DNA from: Monarcha castaneiventris obscurior
Lineage: Eukaryota > Chordata > Aves > Passeriformes > Monarchidae
DNA: 64,000 bases
Direction of reading: 5' to 3'
Assembly (NCBI GenBank): GCA_026261815.1
Contig: JAMPIT010000884.1
Span: 15,208,210-15,272,209, forward strand
Below, in pieces: positions 1 through 64,000 of this stretch. The translations under genes were made by a program, and so were the position numbers. The notes beneath the pieces are model-generated. The model saw only the letters and a list, made by a program, of their open reading frames with translations. It did not search any database and was not told the origin of the DNA. Positions within the stretch are counted from its first letter, which is position 1. Each line of letters opens with the position of its first letter.

Positions 1-3000
1 TGCCTGTCTGCATAAACATGGCCTTATTCAGAAATGGCTCAAGAAGTGATAAATCCCATTACGTGGAAGTGCAGGAGGAGGAAACTTTTAAAAAGGTCTT
101 TGAAACTCCTATTCAAAAATGAGAGTCTTTTCTCATGGGAAGGATGTCTGATTCCACAAAAAGCACTGTGGTGGTAAGCTGCACCTCTAGTCCCCTGATA
201 ATTACCAAAGTAGGAAGCCAATATTCATCCTTTCTGCTGGCTAATTCCAGCATTCAGCATTTGGTTTGCTTTTGCCCAGAAGGAGGCATCAGCTCTGGGA
301 CTTGCCAGGCTTTGTGAAGCTTGGCACTCTGAGGTGTCGGAGGGAGAACCCATCTTTCACCTCTGAGAGAACAGAGGGGGCTCCACAGCTGTTTGGGGTT
401 TTTGAAGCTGGGTTTCTGTGTAGCTGCTGCTTACAAAGTGCCAGACAAGTTTTGAACGTGGTCAGTGTGCTCAGAGGCAGCTTGGGAGATATTTGGGGGG
501 AGGAGATCCCTTCCATGCACTGAAGGGATGAGCAGAATCAACCCTTGGGGTCTGGCTGGTTGGTTTGTGTCTTTTTTTTTAATAGTTTCTAAATTAACTA
601 CTAATGACTTAACAACCAAGCACTCCTTGAGTTGTATTTGCCCTTTAAACGTGGCTGAACCAACCATTATGATTTCTGTGTTACAGTCTGTGATATCTCA
701 ATGGTGTTGAGGCAAGTTATTTCCCCATTTGCTGGAATTTCCTTGGTGGTTTAAAGCACTGCAGGGAGCTTCACCCCTATGCTGTGCAGTTTTTGAATTT
801 TCATTTTGCTGGCAGTTGTAAGAAATCAAAAGGAGATCTCGTTTGGGGTTCCTCAAATGAAAATAAAATGTTTTCTTCAAAATATTCCATGGTTTAAATG
901 AAAACAGTAGTGAAATGCAGTGTTTCATTCAAAATGTTTTCTCTAGGATTTGAGCAGTGAGCGAGGCTTGTTTTTTTATTACTAATATTTTAGAAGGATA
1001 TGGCTTTGAGAAGGAAACAAAGCAGTTTTTTTAAATGCCTAAATCAGTGTCTTATTAGGCATTTGGTACCAGAGGGAGTAATTTACTATTTTGCTGCCAT
1101 CAATCTGCCTTTTTAACTGGGTGGAGGGAGGGAGTTTTAGCAGCCTGTGTTCACTCAGCAGTTCTGTGCTTTGAAAGCACAAACCTTCTAACGGCAGCAA
1201 GGAGCTTCTTCCCACTTCTTTGGGCTGCTTGTTCCCTTGGGACAGACACCATGGGGAGAGCAAACCACTGAAACCTCCCATTTAATTCAGGAAGAACACT
1301 TCTAACCAATATTGATGGGTGCAGCAGTTTACTCACCACCTAGCCATTCATATGGCTTTTCAAATGGCTTTTTCAGATGGTTTAAACATTCAAATGTTAA
1401 ACAGGGCTTTGCTCAGCCAGACTGTCATCTGTGAGATTATATACATTCTTTTATTTCTCCAAAGCACTGAACTGTATAAAACTTGGTGGTTTGTTGTTTG
1501 TTTTTTGGTTTTGAGTGGGGCTGGGAAATAAGTGCATGTATCCGTGACTGATGTGTACAGAAATAAATGGTTCATGAAGCAGTAGACACATCATATCCAA
1601 AATGATAATGATAGTCTGAGATGTGCAGAGCTCTCAGTGTTTGTGAACTTCTCTTGGAGGGCTTTGCTGGACAGCAACATCAGTATTTTGATAATTTAAG
1701 GGAACAAACAAAAGAATCCATGAACATAAGATGGGAATTCTTTCTAATTATGGAATCTGTAAGTTACAGAATTTTTATTTTAATGTGGGAATGAAGGAAT
1801 TTTGACTTTTCAGGTCATAGGCAGAGGCAAGCTGTAGCTTGAATACCAGACAGAAGCAAGCTATAGCTTCAATACCAGACCCTGTTCAAGCAGGTATCAC
1901 CCTTGATTTTCCTGGGCTGCATTTCAAGCATAAAGGAAACATCATTATGAATGGGAGCTCAACTAATTTCAGAGGAGACCAGTTTTTCTATTATGTTTTT
2001 TCTCAACTGTCGAGACTGGTGTCTAAACCAGCCCTGTTTAAGGATTGCTTCTGATGCATCAAGAGTATTTGAGGGAATACTTTTGTGCTCAACCTCCCAC
2101 CTCTGCATAAAAGCACCAACATTATATAAGAGAAGTGCAAATGAGAGGGAATCTGTACTGGGTTCTGTGTTTAAGTATTTCAGACTTTAAATTTCTACTG
2201 CAGCTATGTCAACTTTTTGCTAGTAAGTGCCTTTGCCTTGCCTTTATCCTTTTTTTTCAGTTTCTCTGAGTTTCTTTGGTTGCAATTTTGGCCTCTAACT
2301 ACTTCCTCAGTATTCAGACCAAAATGAGTTTCAGGATATGAGTCTGTGCTTCTAGTCCTTGGTAATATCTGCAGATTAAAAGAGGAGATGAATGAAAATA
2401 GGGAGCCTTCCTAGTAGATTCCTAGCCCCCACTGGTGCCCGCCACAGCAGCAGCAAAGCTCAACCCACCCTGCTCCCATCCAAGTCAAGAGCATTGACAA
2501 CATTATTGACTCACAAGAAGTGGCTGAAATAACAGATTTTGCCTGCCTCAGTGAAGTTACAGTTTTCACACAAGCCCTTAAAAGAGTTAGAAGTGGGAGG
2601 GAGGTGGTGGGACACTGTGGTTAATGGAGGGAGGGAAGGGCCATTTTAGAGCATAAGATGATGATGTTGATTATTTGACAGGGGAAATTCTTCTTATTTA
2701 GGTGTAGGGAAAAAAACCATTAAGCTGAAATAAAGCACAAGTAAGGCTTCCTGACCTGCTTTTAATCTTTTGGGGAGGTTTGAAGGGAACAGTTCTGAAG
2801 ACCCAAGGATGTCAGGGCTGACTGCAACAGGATACGCTTGAGAGGCAAAACATTCACACTCACCTCTAAAAACTTCTTACCCTTCTGAGTCCTGTAGTTA
2901 AGTTTACTTATTTTCTGCTTCCATGGCAGCAGGCACAGCGTGAGACAAGGAGGAAACCTGTGCTGGTTTCAGTTAATGGTCACTCAGTGCACAGAGCTGC

Positions 3001-6000
3001 TTTTACAGACACCTGGGTCAGGAGGTGCTGGAAGAGCAGCAGATCAATAGAGAGCATCAGTAGTGGCAGCAGAGCTATGGACATGAAGCCTGTAATTCAA
3101 ACAATCTATTACCAAACCTGAAGCTTCAGACAGCTTTACTGCTGTGATGACGTGAGAGTTTTATTTTGACAGATGCTGGAAACAATATTAACATGAAGCA
3201 TGAGTCCAGAAACATTGTTCTCTTGGATTTACTTTGAAGGTGCAGGACAAGGTGAAGCCAAAAGTGTGTCGTGTCAGTTCAGGCTAAAAGCCTCTGCGTG
3301 AGTCTTCTAACCACAGAGTTTTCCAGACTCATTTACTGCTTTACTCATGGTTTGAGTGCTGGGCAAGGTGGTTCCCACTGCCATCCTGACATGCCCACGT
3401 AGCCAGTTTTGCATACTGTGTGGGGCAGGAAAAGGTATTACTCTGATGGAGTTTTCATTGTAATTGACTTCATCATTAAGAAGCTATTAAAGGAAAAACA
3501 CGCACCTGCTACTGTGCAAATGGAGGAATTTTTGACACGCATTCAAAAACTCTCTAGTGCGTTCAGGCTGCTCAGGCAGTGTCCTTTGCAACAATGTGAT
3601 TTTGGCATCTCTGCAGCAATCTTGTACCCTGTCACATTCAGCGAGCTGCTGTTCCAGCCAGCTCGCACTGTGACATCTTGTGGGCACACATGAATGATTT
3701 AGAAGTAACCTGCTTACTCTGGTCTGTGATACAGAATAAATGCAGACTCGATGGGCAGTGGCCAGCAGGAGGGAGGAGACAGTAGATGAGAAAGAACATT
3801 TGTGGGTTGTTGCTTTTTTTCCCCCACCAGTTCTCTCTAGAGGGATAGGAACATATTTTCTGAGTAAACATGTAGTGAATCTCTGAAATGCACTTTTTAA
3901 AAAGCATGGAGGCAAGGTCTAAATGGCCAAGTGCTCATTTATAGTTCTATTTTCTGTTCAGTTTAGGCCAGACAGCTCTTTGCTGTTCCTACTGGAATGA
4001 CAAGCCCTCCAGCTGAGGCACACCAGGGAAATGAGGGAGAAATCTGCACCACTGAAGCCTTTTTTGTTACCAACTGGCTCCCTGAAACAGGGAGTCATCC
4101 ATCTTGTACTTGGAGAAACAGCATCCCTGCTCTAGGACAGGATTAGTGGAAACAGTGGAAGTAGCATTAGATGCATGGTAAGAGAAGGAAGGGGAAATGC
4201 ATATCATACTGTGATCAGAGGTGGGGTCCTGTTTCTTTAGCTCCCCTCACAAGGACCTGTTCTACTGGGGAATTCTGAAGTCTTTGCAGTTTTGCACAAT
4301 ATATATGGGACAGTCTGAAGCAAGTTTTCCACTTTACCAATATCATGATGAAGTAGTTATTTAATTAAATAAGTACAAACCTATTTACCTGCCAATGGAG
4401 TAACTTTGGAAGGAAAAAGAAAAAGGAGTACCAGCTGAAGGAGATTATCAGGCTCCTGGAAGCAGCTGAGCTACTGAACTCCACCCTGGTGCCCTGCCAG
4501 GGGACAGCAGACCTGGGGTAAGTGAAATAAAAATAAAAAGCGTGTGCAGGTGTGTTTGCTGTTTTGCTGACAGTGACTTCTCCACAGGTAAGCAATCCAG
4601 TGTGTTTACTTTCAGTTCAAGTCTGTTTTGTTTACATTGAGTACCATTGCTGCTAACTTCCAATGAGGTGACACAAAGCAACAGGTTACAAAAATGCCAT
4701 CAAACATCCATTCTGACAGCATCCATGTCACAATACACAATGATGTACCGGAATTATACAAAGACCAAAAAAAATATATATATAGCTAATTATTTTGACT
4801 AGAACTGAAACAGACAGCAAAAAGAAAAGAGCCCCCCGCCCTACCCCCAAAGGCCCTGCAGGAATCCATACTGACACTTTGGCAGCCTTGTAGCAACAAA
4901 TTGATAACCAGCCCTTCACATGCCAAAACCTTGTATTTGCAACATTGTAAATTCCTGGTTCAGGAAAAATAGTTAGGTCTATTAAAGCACTTTTTGTTTT
5001 TTTTTTTTTTTTCCTTCCCACCCCTCCAACCTGAACCAGCTTCACGTTTTTACACAGGGTTAATAATTACTAAAAATAATAAATGAGTGAGGGGTATAGG
5101 CACCATAGACTGCTCAGAGAGTTAAATGCTATAGTATATATGCTAAGACATCCCAGCTTGAAACTCAGCTGCCCTGTGATTAGATTCATCTAAAACAAGA
5201 GCCCGATCAGTGGCATTACTGAAAAGGGTTGGCAAAAAGAGCAATCCCTCTGCTGGATCAGTGGCAGCCCAGTGAAGAACCAAAGCCACCCCTTCTGTCA
5301 GTGTCAGCTGCCTGTTTGAGCTCACATTTCTGCTCGTCAGTCCGTTCCTCGGGTCTCGTGCTCCCCCCAGGCCCCACGTACATCAGTGCTGAAAGGAAAC
5401 AGTCAAATCCATGTACCCAGCAACCCGCCCGCCCTCCCAGCCCCTGTTCACAATCTCCAGATTTCTTCATGTATGTTCATGCCTCGCTATTCACTAATGA
5501 GGTATTATTAGATACTAACAATGCCTGCTCTCCTAGGGACGTTAGCACAGACCAGTGACACATGAAGAAAGCTCTTCAGTCAACCATTAAAAAAATATTG
5601 CACTTACTTTAACCTTAAGCCCAACCTGCACAGAAAAAAACAAATTATGAAAGAAATTAACCAGAAGTACCGAACAAAACCCCAACACTCTGGAGCAATC
5701 TATCTTATGCACACATAGTGTCTTTTCCTTCATGTTGTTTAGTTGAATTTGGTCCAGTATTTAAAAAAAATGTCCAGAAATTAAACAGTTCAAAAGACAC
5801 CGCAGGCTCGTTAAGGCTTTGTCTCCCCAGTGCTTCAGAAAGGTAAAAGTTTCTTCCCCTCATTGTCCATGTACTGCAAAGCAGTGGTCTCTCGTGGCAC
5901 AACACCTGCCCATCCAAACCATCAACAGAAAAAAAATCAGAAGCAAGGGAAGATGGGTGTGCTTCATGGTCTCACCTGCAACCAAGCAAACAGAACAGCT

Positions 6001-6980
6001 CAGAAAGAAGAAAAGGAAATAAATACAGCATTTTTAAGCATTTGTTTTACTGACCCTCCACACAGGCTGGGACTGCAGCCCATCAGTACAAGCAGCTGCG
6101 TGCTGGGACTCAGATTAGAGTGAACTACCCAAACATTAGGGACAGTGAGGCAAACTGGGGTTCCTTTACAGGCAGGGGGATGATGCACAAAGAGGTTAAT
6201 AAAGGCACACAGCAGACACAGCTGGAGGTGCTGCCCTCAGCCCAGCTCTCTACCAGCTGCCTGAGGAGCAGTTTGTGGCAAAGCCTGCAGCTTCCTGGCA
6301 CACCCAAAAGCGAGTACCAAGGTTCTGGCTGGGTTATTGCTGCCACCTAATGAACCAAAGCTTAGTAGCTTTAAGAGCAGTGACACACGTCCTCACAGCT
6401 TGTCCCCACCAGCAAACCTCGTGGTCACAGCCACTTGTTTTGCTCAGGCAGGAGGGGCAGTGGGAAGGCAAGACCGACCCTTCATTTATGCTACTGGTAC
6501 CAGTTTGAGAGCCTGCTGCTTCCCTGGTTCTATGATTTTATATTTATGCAAAAATTTCCCACTGTTTTATGACAGAGCTGTTTGGTTACCAGCTCGTCCT
6601 CCAGCAGAGCATCCCCAAAGCCTCTGCTGGCCTTGGTAACCAGGCAAAATTCTTTTTTGAGAATGACTGAAGATACTGCTCCCTTTAAGCTTTGCAAGGC
6701 ATGTTAGGACAACTGGCAGGGAATGGTGAGATGGCTCATCAGAGTTCTGGATTCTCTTTCTTTAAACATGAGTGAGCCCATACATCTCACAGTGCTGTGG
6801 GAAGGGTAGTGGATTATTTACTGCCAGAGGCTAGATGGATTCTCCCTTAACTCTCCATGGGAACATGAAAGAGGAGTAAGGGAAGCCCCAGACTGCCAGC
6901 AAAGCTTCTGGAACGGAGGTGCGAAGCTGTGGGCATGGCCCAGGGCCAGGCTTGCCTGACTTACCACCTGTGACTCTGAA
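1..6980 (-). other. PTPRO 3' UTR and downstream flank; no exon supported
   Basis: Nothing here codes for a protein I recognise. The 3' UTR starts at 6980 and extends leftward. No AATAAA is seen on the minus strand near the stop. Candidates are variants TATAAA (6538-6543) and AGTAAA (about 6816), an ATTAAA at 4360-4365, and an AATAAA near 3162, so the poly(A) site is unresolved. A T run at about 5000-5022 and a short TA run near 4770 are simple sequence. In mammals EPS8 lies tail-to-tail beyond PTPRO; I looked for its last exon on the plus strand and did not find it. Confidence 0.55.
1823..1880. repeat. 29-bp direct tandem duplication
   Basis: Two adjacent 29-bp copies, 1823-1851 and 1852-1880, differ at three bases. 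Each contains AGCTNTAGCTT and ends AATACCAGAC. Non-coding flank. Confidence 0.85.
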
Positions 6981-57741
<50,761 letters not shown>

Positions 57742-59201
57742 CTAGAGGGTGTACAAACAAAAAGGGAAAAAAAAGAAGAAAGGAGCAGATTAATAGGCAA
57801 ACTGAGTTCTTTACACATATACAATATCAATGAAAATAAATGGTTTTGTAGGTATGACACAGGCACTCTTTAAATCTACCAGGTGATATTTGGGGCTTCA
57901 CTGAGGTGTGGGGCAAAGCCTCCTGGGACAATGACAAAGCCAGTATTTCGGTATTCCCCTCCCCCCAAAGAATTAATCTTCTTAAAACTTACACTTTAAG
58001 AGAAAAATTTCCATATTTGACATTCAAAATATGTTATTATTTATGCATTCACAGTCATCACCTCAGAATGATTTTCATCTTTAATACCTGTCAATCATGT
58101 AGAAGTGCCCAGACAAAAACAAGGCAACACGTGAAACTGCAGTGACTTCAGCATAAATGCAGAGCTTTTAAGATGAGCTGAGAAGATTATCCGTGTAATG
58201 GCCAAAGGAAGCCACATGAATGAAGATTTTTTATTTTGGTATCTATACATTTCTTTTTTTCATGGGTAGTTACACAGCCCCCATTCCCACCACCTTTAAC
58301 ATATTTATCCCCATCAAACTTCTACAAAATAAACAGTACCATCACCATTATTTTACAGATGAAGAACCGAGGTACAGAGAAGTAAAGTGCTTTATTGGAG
58401 GGCACAAGGAAAGCTTGTGCATAGGAAGGAGGTAAGTTAGGAACTGCTGATCTAATGCTCTGAACTCAGAGTCAAGCAGACTGCAAAAACTAAGAAAAAT
58501 ATCCTGTGTCCTGTCATCTGAAATCCAGAGCAGTGTAGCTCCATCAGCTCAGGAAAGCCATGCCAGTTCACTGCAGCTGGGAGTCTGGATTGTTACTGAC
58601 AATAGGAGAGACACATTTTTATTCAGCCTTCTCTATCCATAAAAAAACCCAACAAAAACTAAAAGAAAAAAACACCTTTTTTTTTCAATGCTCTCCTCAG
58701 CAAGAAAAAATTGACAGCAACCCAACTACCCTGTGGTTAAGAGGTCCAAGCAGATACTGAAAGCAAGGTTATCCTGTTAGCTGAAATTCGTCATGCTAAC
58801 ATATTTTAATAGAAATAGTTAATGCAATTAGGCGTACGTCCTTACAGAGATTAGCATGTTGATTTAGTTCTTGCACACTGCAGGGATCAGAGTGCAAAAT
58901 TCAGGCTGTTGATTAGCACGGCCTTAGAGGACCCGTTTGAGTTCAAAATTCTGCTGCTGTAGGCCCTGAAGAAAAACTAATAAAATATGTTTCCCCAAAG
59001 AGCATACCATCACAATGGGCAAGAGAAAGAGTAGATGAAAGGGAAGATCAGTATCAGTATCGAAAGTGGAATTACCCCGCAGGAGGTGGGGTAGCTTAAT
59101 CAAAGGTGGAAAAGCAAGACTGTAGTGAAAGAGAAAACTAAATCCCAATGACCAGCATAGCATTTTCACTACAGCTGCAATTTTCCAGATGTGATGGGAA
59201 A

Positions 59202-59540
59202 CAGAGAAGAAAAAGCAACTGGGAACAAAACCATAGATGCAAACAGAATCTCTCACCAAGACCAATGTGTCATCATTTCTAACTTTGCCAGAGCATGGAA
59301 ATGCAATGGTGTGGGATTATTAAACTATTTCTTATGGCAAAGGCACCCGATTATCTTCATCAGATATGTATCAGAGAAGAAAAAGCAACTGGGAACAAAA
59401 CCACAGATGCAAACAGAATCTCTCACCAAGACCAATGTGTCGTCATTTCTAACTTTGCCAGAGCATGGAAATGCAATGGTGTGGGATTATTAAACTATTT
59501 CTTATGGCAAAGCACCCGATTATCTTCATCAGATATGTAT
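59202..59540. repeat. Recent 170-bp tandem duplication, two copies
   Basis: Copies are 59202-59371 and 59372-59540. They differ by two substitutions and one single-base indel (about 98% identity). Copy edges share CAG (59202, 59372, 59541), suggesting microhomology-mediated duplication. Upstream intron of PTPRO; no coding frame. Confidence 0.95.
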
Positions 59541-62500
59541 CAGTATATTTGTACATTAACCACTTACAAATAGAAACTCCCCATCTCACAGATACCAACA
59601 GGCACTTCAGTGATGGGATCTGTGAAAATCCTGCTGACATTTCATGATAGCCCAGAAATAAATAGGAGTAAAGCAGATCACAGGAAACAAAGCCTCTTCC
59701 TTCTGCCGACGCTCCTCCCATCACTTATTCCGAAATAAATAGTGGAGATGACTCCCCACATGACCAGAGGGTTCATATCACAGCTCACACAGCACACGAG
59801 AGTAGTTTAAATGTCAATAACAATCTCTAAATAGCACAGTGCTTATGTGCAGTCATCTCTCACGTTAGCGGGTGTGCCCTGGGCTTTCTCCTGCTATCTC
59901 ATTCACATCTGAGCTCTCCTCATTTCTGAAAGAATTACTGAAACTTTCTTATGCCAGTGATTCAATTACCCCATTTATTCCTTCCTACAACAAATCAAAT
60001 AAAGGATGGAAGTTATATTCATTTTTAATCCAAATGATTTTTCCTCCTGATGCTTTGATTTAATTAACCAACAATTGAATTAAGTGGTAATCACCGCAGA
60101 CTCTCTTTCGTGTCGCTATCTTCCGCTCGCTATCCTCTCCTTGCCCATGGCTGATGTTAGCAGAGCTGCAGGAGTGATATAATGCAATTTAAAGATTCTT
60201 CCATTCTCTTACTTCCTTCGGCACCAAATCTTCACATCAAAAGCTATTTGCACACTGTGAAATTAAAAGAACACTCAGCAGATAACCATCATGTTCTGTC
60301 TTTCACTTACTAATTGCTCCTAGGGTTATTAAAATTAAAGAATATGTAAAATGCCACTCTTTACTATCTATATTTATAATTCAGAGCATAAACAGACTGG
60401 TCTTTTTAATTTTACAATTTTTAGTGTTTAGGATGCAGCTTGTCACAGATTTCAGTGGCTGTCAAGAAATAGCCTAAATAAAGTGGAATCACAGAAATAT
60501 AATACTTAGAGCTTTATAAAAGCTCTGTACTACATTGAAGTCATTACAGAAGGGACTTAGAGCATTTCAATGTCCCTCTAATAGTTTAAGGCACCTCTTA
60601 AACCACTTACAATCTCTTTATTTTTAGACTTGCAGATTATATTACGCACACAGAGACAAGAGTGCAGGATCAAGTCCTAAATCTGCCATTTTTCTCAGTG
60701 CCTCAGAATATGCTGCTTCTGTAGCAACTGCTTTCCTATTTTATCTGTTAACAGCAAACTTAACTTCTCTGTTTATCCTGGACTTTCCAGCATTTTGCAT
60801 TTAGCATATAACTTGCATGACACAAGCATCAAGATAGCATAATAAATGTGCCTAACATGTTCCTCAAATGTCCTGGAAAATTCTGAATGCTAAATCCTCC
60901 ACTAATGCGTTCACTTTGTGTCAGATGCATTAATATTTGCAATTCAGGGGGGAAAAAAAAACATACTGTGAATATAAGTACCATATTTCAATCCAAATCA
61001 ATTTGTTTGTAATATTTGTAGACTGGGTCACTCCACAAATTGAATTAATGATTGATTACTGCTGTAGCTTAGATGTAGCATTACATGTGGGACTGAGCTC
61101 AACTCCCTTGCTTCTCACACTGGAACCCAGATTAATCATTATTTACCTCCATACTGTGACTTTTATAAAAAAGATGTCCCATTAATGGAGTGACCTAACC
61201 CCCATGGGTAATTCCCTTTATTCACAGGAAGAAGTTGTGAATTATGTCATTTTCTCCCCAGGATGACACTGTTCATGCATCTGTATGATTACTGGGAGTA
61301 AGGCACAGCCAGGGTAAAGCTTCCACTACGCTGTGAACTTTAGGATGTTTTATCTCTTGTTAAAAAGAAACCATCTTTGAGATTAAAGAAGCTGTTGTTT
61401 AATACTTTGGGAACATAATGTTCAAGTTTATGATAGGTAATAGAGATCTTGTGCTACTGCTTACGAAGGGGGAATATAAGTGAAAATAGTTCCTGAGAAA
61501 TGATGATACATAGTGCAATGGCCCCATAGGATGATAAATACAAAGATGACACAACCTAAAAAATAATGCTGTCACAAGAACAAAGGCATAGCTATTGCTC
61601 TTGAACAGATTTAGGCCGATTGTTTACATCCTCCTTACAATGGAAATTACAGTAGGGAATCATATGGTTGCAGTTCTCTCTGTTTCTTTGATTCTGATGG
61701 AGAGGTTTTTTCACCCTCAAAAGAGGATAACATGGTTTATTTGCTGGGAAAAGCTGAGCACTAATGGACCTAGATGCTATTCTGAGTTACACTTCAAAGT
61801 TAGGGCTGCCACAGATAACCAGCCCTTTTAAAGGTGTTTCACGTCATCCTTTAAGAAAGGAAAACATGAAGGGCTGAAGTTTCACATTTCATTAGGGAAA
61901 AAAACCCTCTGAAGCTCCGAGTTAAAGAACTCTGATCCATTAACAAGCCAGAGGAAAGGATTGGACCTGCTGAATCACTTCCTGCAGCATCTGGCACAAT
62001 GACAGCAGAGCATCAACCTGGTCTAATGCCAATTACTCTCTGAGAGCTGCAGATCAGAGTCCCAGGCAGCAGCCTGTTGGCCTCTCGAGGAGAATACTTT
62101 TTGTAGGAGACACAGAGGCAGAACTCTCCCTGAAGGGAATATATTTCACAGTCGTGTATGTAAGGAATCATCAGCTCTTGAAACAATGAGACATTTCCCA
62201 CTCAAAACTCCTAATCACCAGCTAAAATAAAAGCCAGGCAGAGCTGCTCTTAATTACCACCAGAGATCCTCAGATCCGGATTTCTCCAATTCCCAGCAGA
62301 GACACGTTTTTTCCTGCAGCACACAATAGCTTTGCAATGTACTGCTTTCCCCGTTCCCTCAAATGTATAAACATTTTTTTTTTCCTTCACAATATAAAGT
62401 TGATAGTGAATTTAAAAAAAAAAAAAGGAGAAGAAGATGCTATATGGGTATGACTCACCCTGGGAAGAATAAAATAAGGCTTCAAGCTGGGAAAATGCAG

Positions 62501-63197
62501 GATGAATGAGTGAGAGTATCAGTCACTGATTTTACAGATGTGCTCTTTATTTATCTCATAAACTACTTTAAAATCAATTAACAAAAATGTGAAACTTTTT
62601 TTCAAATATTTCAAAACACTCAATTAATTACATAAATTCTGGAGTTATTTCCTCCCCATTGAAAAGCCAAAGCTCCAAGAGCAGAGGAAAGCAGGCCTGA
62701 AATAGTTGTGTTAGATACCAGAACTACTTCTATCATTGTCCAGACTGAGACTGGAAGGAAGGTCACTTTGACAGGCACAGCACAATCACACTCACAGGAA
62801 TGTGGCCAGGAGGGTGAGATTCTCACAAATATTCTTGTCAAAACCATTGCAGGGATCTTTAAAAAGTGGTCAGGGTTTCAACTCTTCTTCAGTGAGACCC
62901 CAATTTCCTGAACACAACCTTGCTACAGAATCAGGAGCAAAAAATGCATTTTGTGCTCGAATTCCATGTTCCAGGTTTGCTATCTAAGAGTTTTCAAATA
63001 GCTCATCCTTTTCATTACAACAATTTGGACCACAGAGCCTAAACAGGAAGGAAATTCTATAGTTTGTGGTGTTTTGACTAACATGAGAAATTATTCCAAT
63101 CAGAGCCAAGCAGAAGTGTGCAGTCTTGTAGAAAAGGACCAAATTAACAATGGAACCCCAAATGGTAACATACATACACGAATATGTGAGTGGATGA

Positions 63198-63506
63198 TGC
63201 TCACATGCAAGACAAGGAGGTGATCCAAGACAGCCAGGATGGCTTCACCAAGGGCAAATTGTGCCTGACAAATCTGGAGGTTTACACTGGATATGAGGAA
63301 AAACTTCTTCACTGAAAGGGTGGTAAGGCACTGGAACAGGCTGCCCAGGGAAGTGGCAGAGTTGCCAAGCCTGGAAGTGTTCAAAGAATGTGTGGAGGTG
63401 GCACCTTGGGACATGGTCTGGTGGTGAACTTGACAGTGTTGGGTTAAGGGTCAAACTTGATGATCCTAGAGGTCTTTTCCAACCTAAATGATACTATGAT
63501 TTTGTG
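63198..63506 (+). mobile_element. CR1 LINE copy with internal deletion, plus orientation
   Basis: The left part (63198-63278) translates to a CR1 reverse-transcriptase segment containing [16 protein letters not shown]. The right part (from about 63279) is the CR1 3' region (AAACTTCTTCACTGAAAGGG, GGAACAGGCTGCCCAGGGAA) ending in TGATACTATGATTTTGTG. In intact CR1 these two parts are far apart, so a large internal piece is missing. It is opposite in orientation to PTPRO. Confidence 0.9.
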
Positions 63507-63514
63507 TTATATGT

Positions 63515-63640
63515 ATATTTATGTGACAGGATTTTATATTTTTATATGTACATATTTATGCCCATGTATTTATATGAAGAGTGAGGCATATACATATATA
63601 TATATTATATACATGCCAATCTATAATGTATAAAATACAT
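63515..63640. repeat. TA-rich simple sequence
   Basis: Stretches of TATGTATAT and TATATATATATT after the CR1 3' end, with no regular unit over the whole span. Confidence 0.7.
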
Positions 63641-64000
63641 ATTTCATTAGCTTTTCAATGCTTTTCTGGGTATATTTTAAGGGGTACAACAAAAGTCTTC
63701 TCTTAAATGGATTCTTCTCTTGCTTAAGAAGTTTCAGCCTGTGAAGAGACCCAGCCATTTCTTGCCAATTCCCTTAGATGTAGCATATTGATGGGAGATG
63801 TGAACAGGAGAAAGGAAATGTCATCAGGATACACCATCAGAAAGCAGAGGTCCTTCACAACTCTCACTGAATCTTTAAGCAGGCAATGCCTTTGAGGGAC
63901 CTTGCTCTCGTGTTCACAAGTATTTGGTTACTCTGTGTGAAACTCAGACCTCCAGCACATGGCCACGTTGAAAGGCTCCATCTCCCTGCACAGTCTCCTT

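Larger units (their letters stand above)
57742..64000. other. Part of the intron upstream of v1
   Basis: 6259 bp to the window edge. Besides the 170-bp duplication, CR1 and TA-rich stretch, a short CpG-containing segment lies at 60096-60140 (CGCTATC twice). I searched for the preceding PTPRO exon (ending in the Thr-Lys before PLPV) and did not find it. Confidence 0.75.

Noticed and set aside
1..6980. Last exon of the neighbouring gene EPS8 on the plus strand
   Set aside because: Expected from mammalian gene order, but no sequence matching the EPS8 C-terminus was found.
57742..57760. ATG upstream of v1 as a protein start
   Set aside because: It lies before a clear splice acceptor in intron sequence; the FN3 module would have no signal peptide.
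62620..62847. Minus-strand frame as a missing upstream PTPRO exon
   Set aside because: Sequence does not resemble the N-terminal PTPRO region and has no fitting phase-1 donor.

Overview
The window is vertebrate nuclear DNA, almost certainly from a bird. Three fragments of CR1 LINE, the dominant avian retroposon, are present. All coding exons have consensus-like splice sites and belong to one large gene on the minus strand. I cannot name the species.

That gene is PTPRO (receptor-type tyrosine phosphatase O; GLEPP1 in kidney, CRYP-2 in chicken neurons). I resolved 24 exons with matching reading phases, running from 57741 down to the stop codon at 6981-6983. They join into one open frame of 1101 whole codons plus one split codon. 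The order is six fibronectin type III (FN3) modules, a transmembrane helix, a juxtamembrane linker made of three small in-frame exons, and one complete tyrosine phosphatase domain with its C-terminal tail. By recall of the human protein (about 1216 residues), roughly 115 N-terminal residues are missing. They include the signal peptide, and their exons should lie beyond 64000. In the notes, exons are numbered v1 (most 5') to v24, and residues are counted from the first whole visible codon.

Layout by coordinate: 1-6980 is the 3' UTR and downstream flank, with no exon I can support. 6981-18120 holds the phosphatase domain (v17-v24). 19400-27873 holds the linker cassettes and the membrane helix (v13-v16). 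28817-57741 holds the FN3 ectodomain (v1-v12). 57742-64000 is part of an upstream intron with a recent 170-bp tandem duplication and an internally deleted CR1.

The most unusual non-coding feature is a minisatellite at 13208-13665, next to a CR1 and about 115 bp from a phosphatase exon. It contains 16 exact AGGTCA hexamers, five of them at exact 10-bp spacing, which is the geometry of nuclear-receptor DR4 elements. Other points are a (TG)n tract replacing the polypyrimidine tract of the exon that carries the catalytic signature, a conserved 84-nt cassette encoding a hydrophobic segment, and an in-frame ATG that would give exactly the 405-residue truncated receptor known in mammals. I found no second protein-coding gene, RNA gene or CRISPR array.
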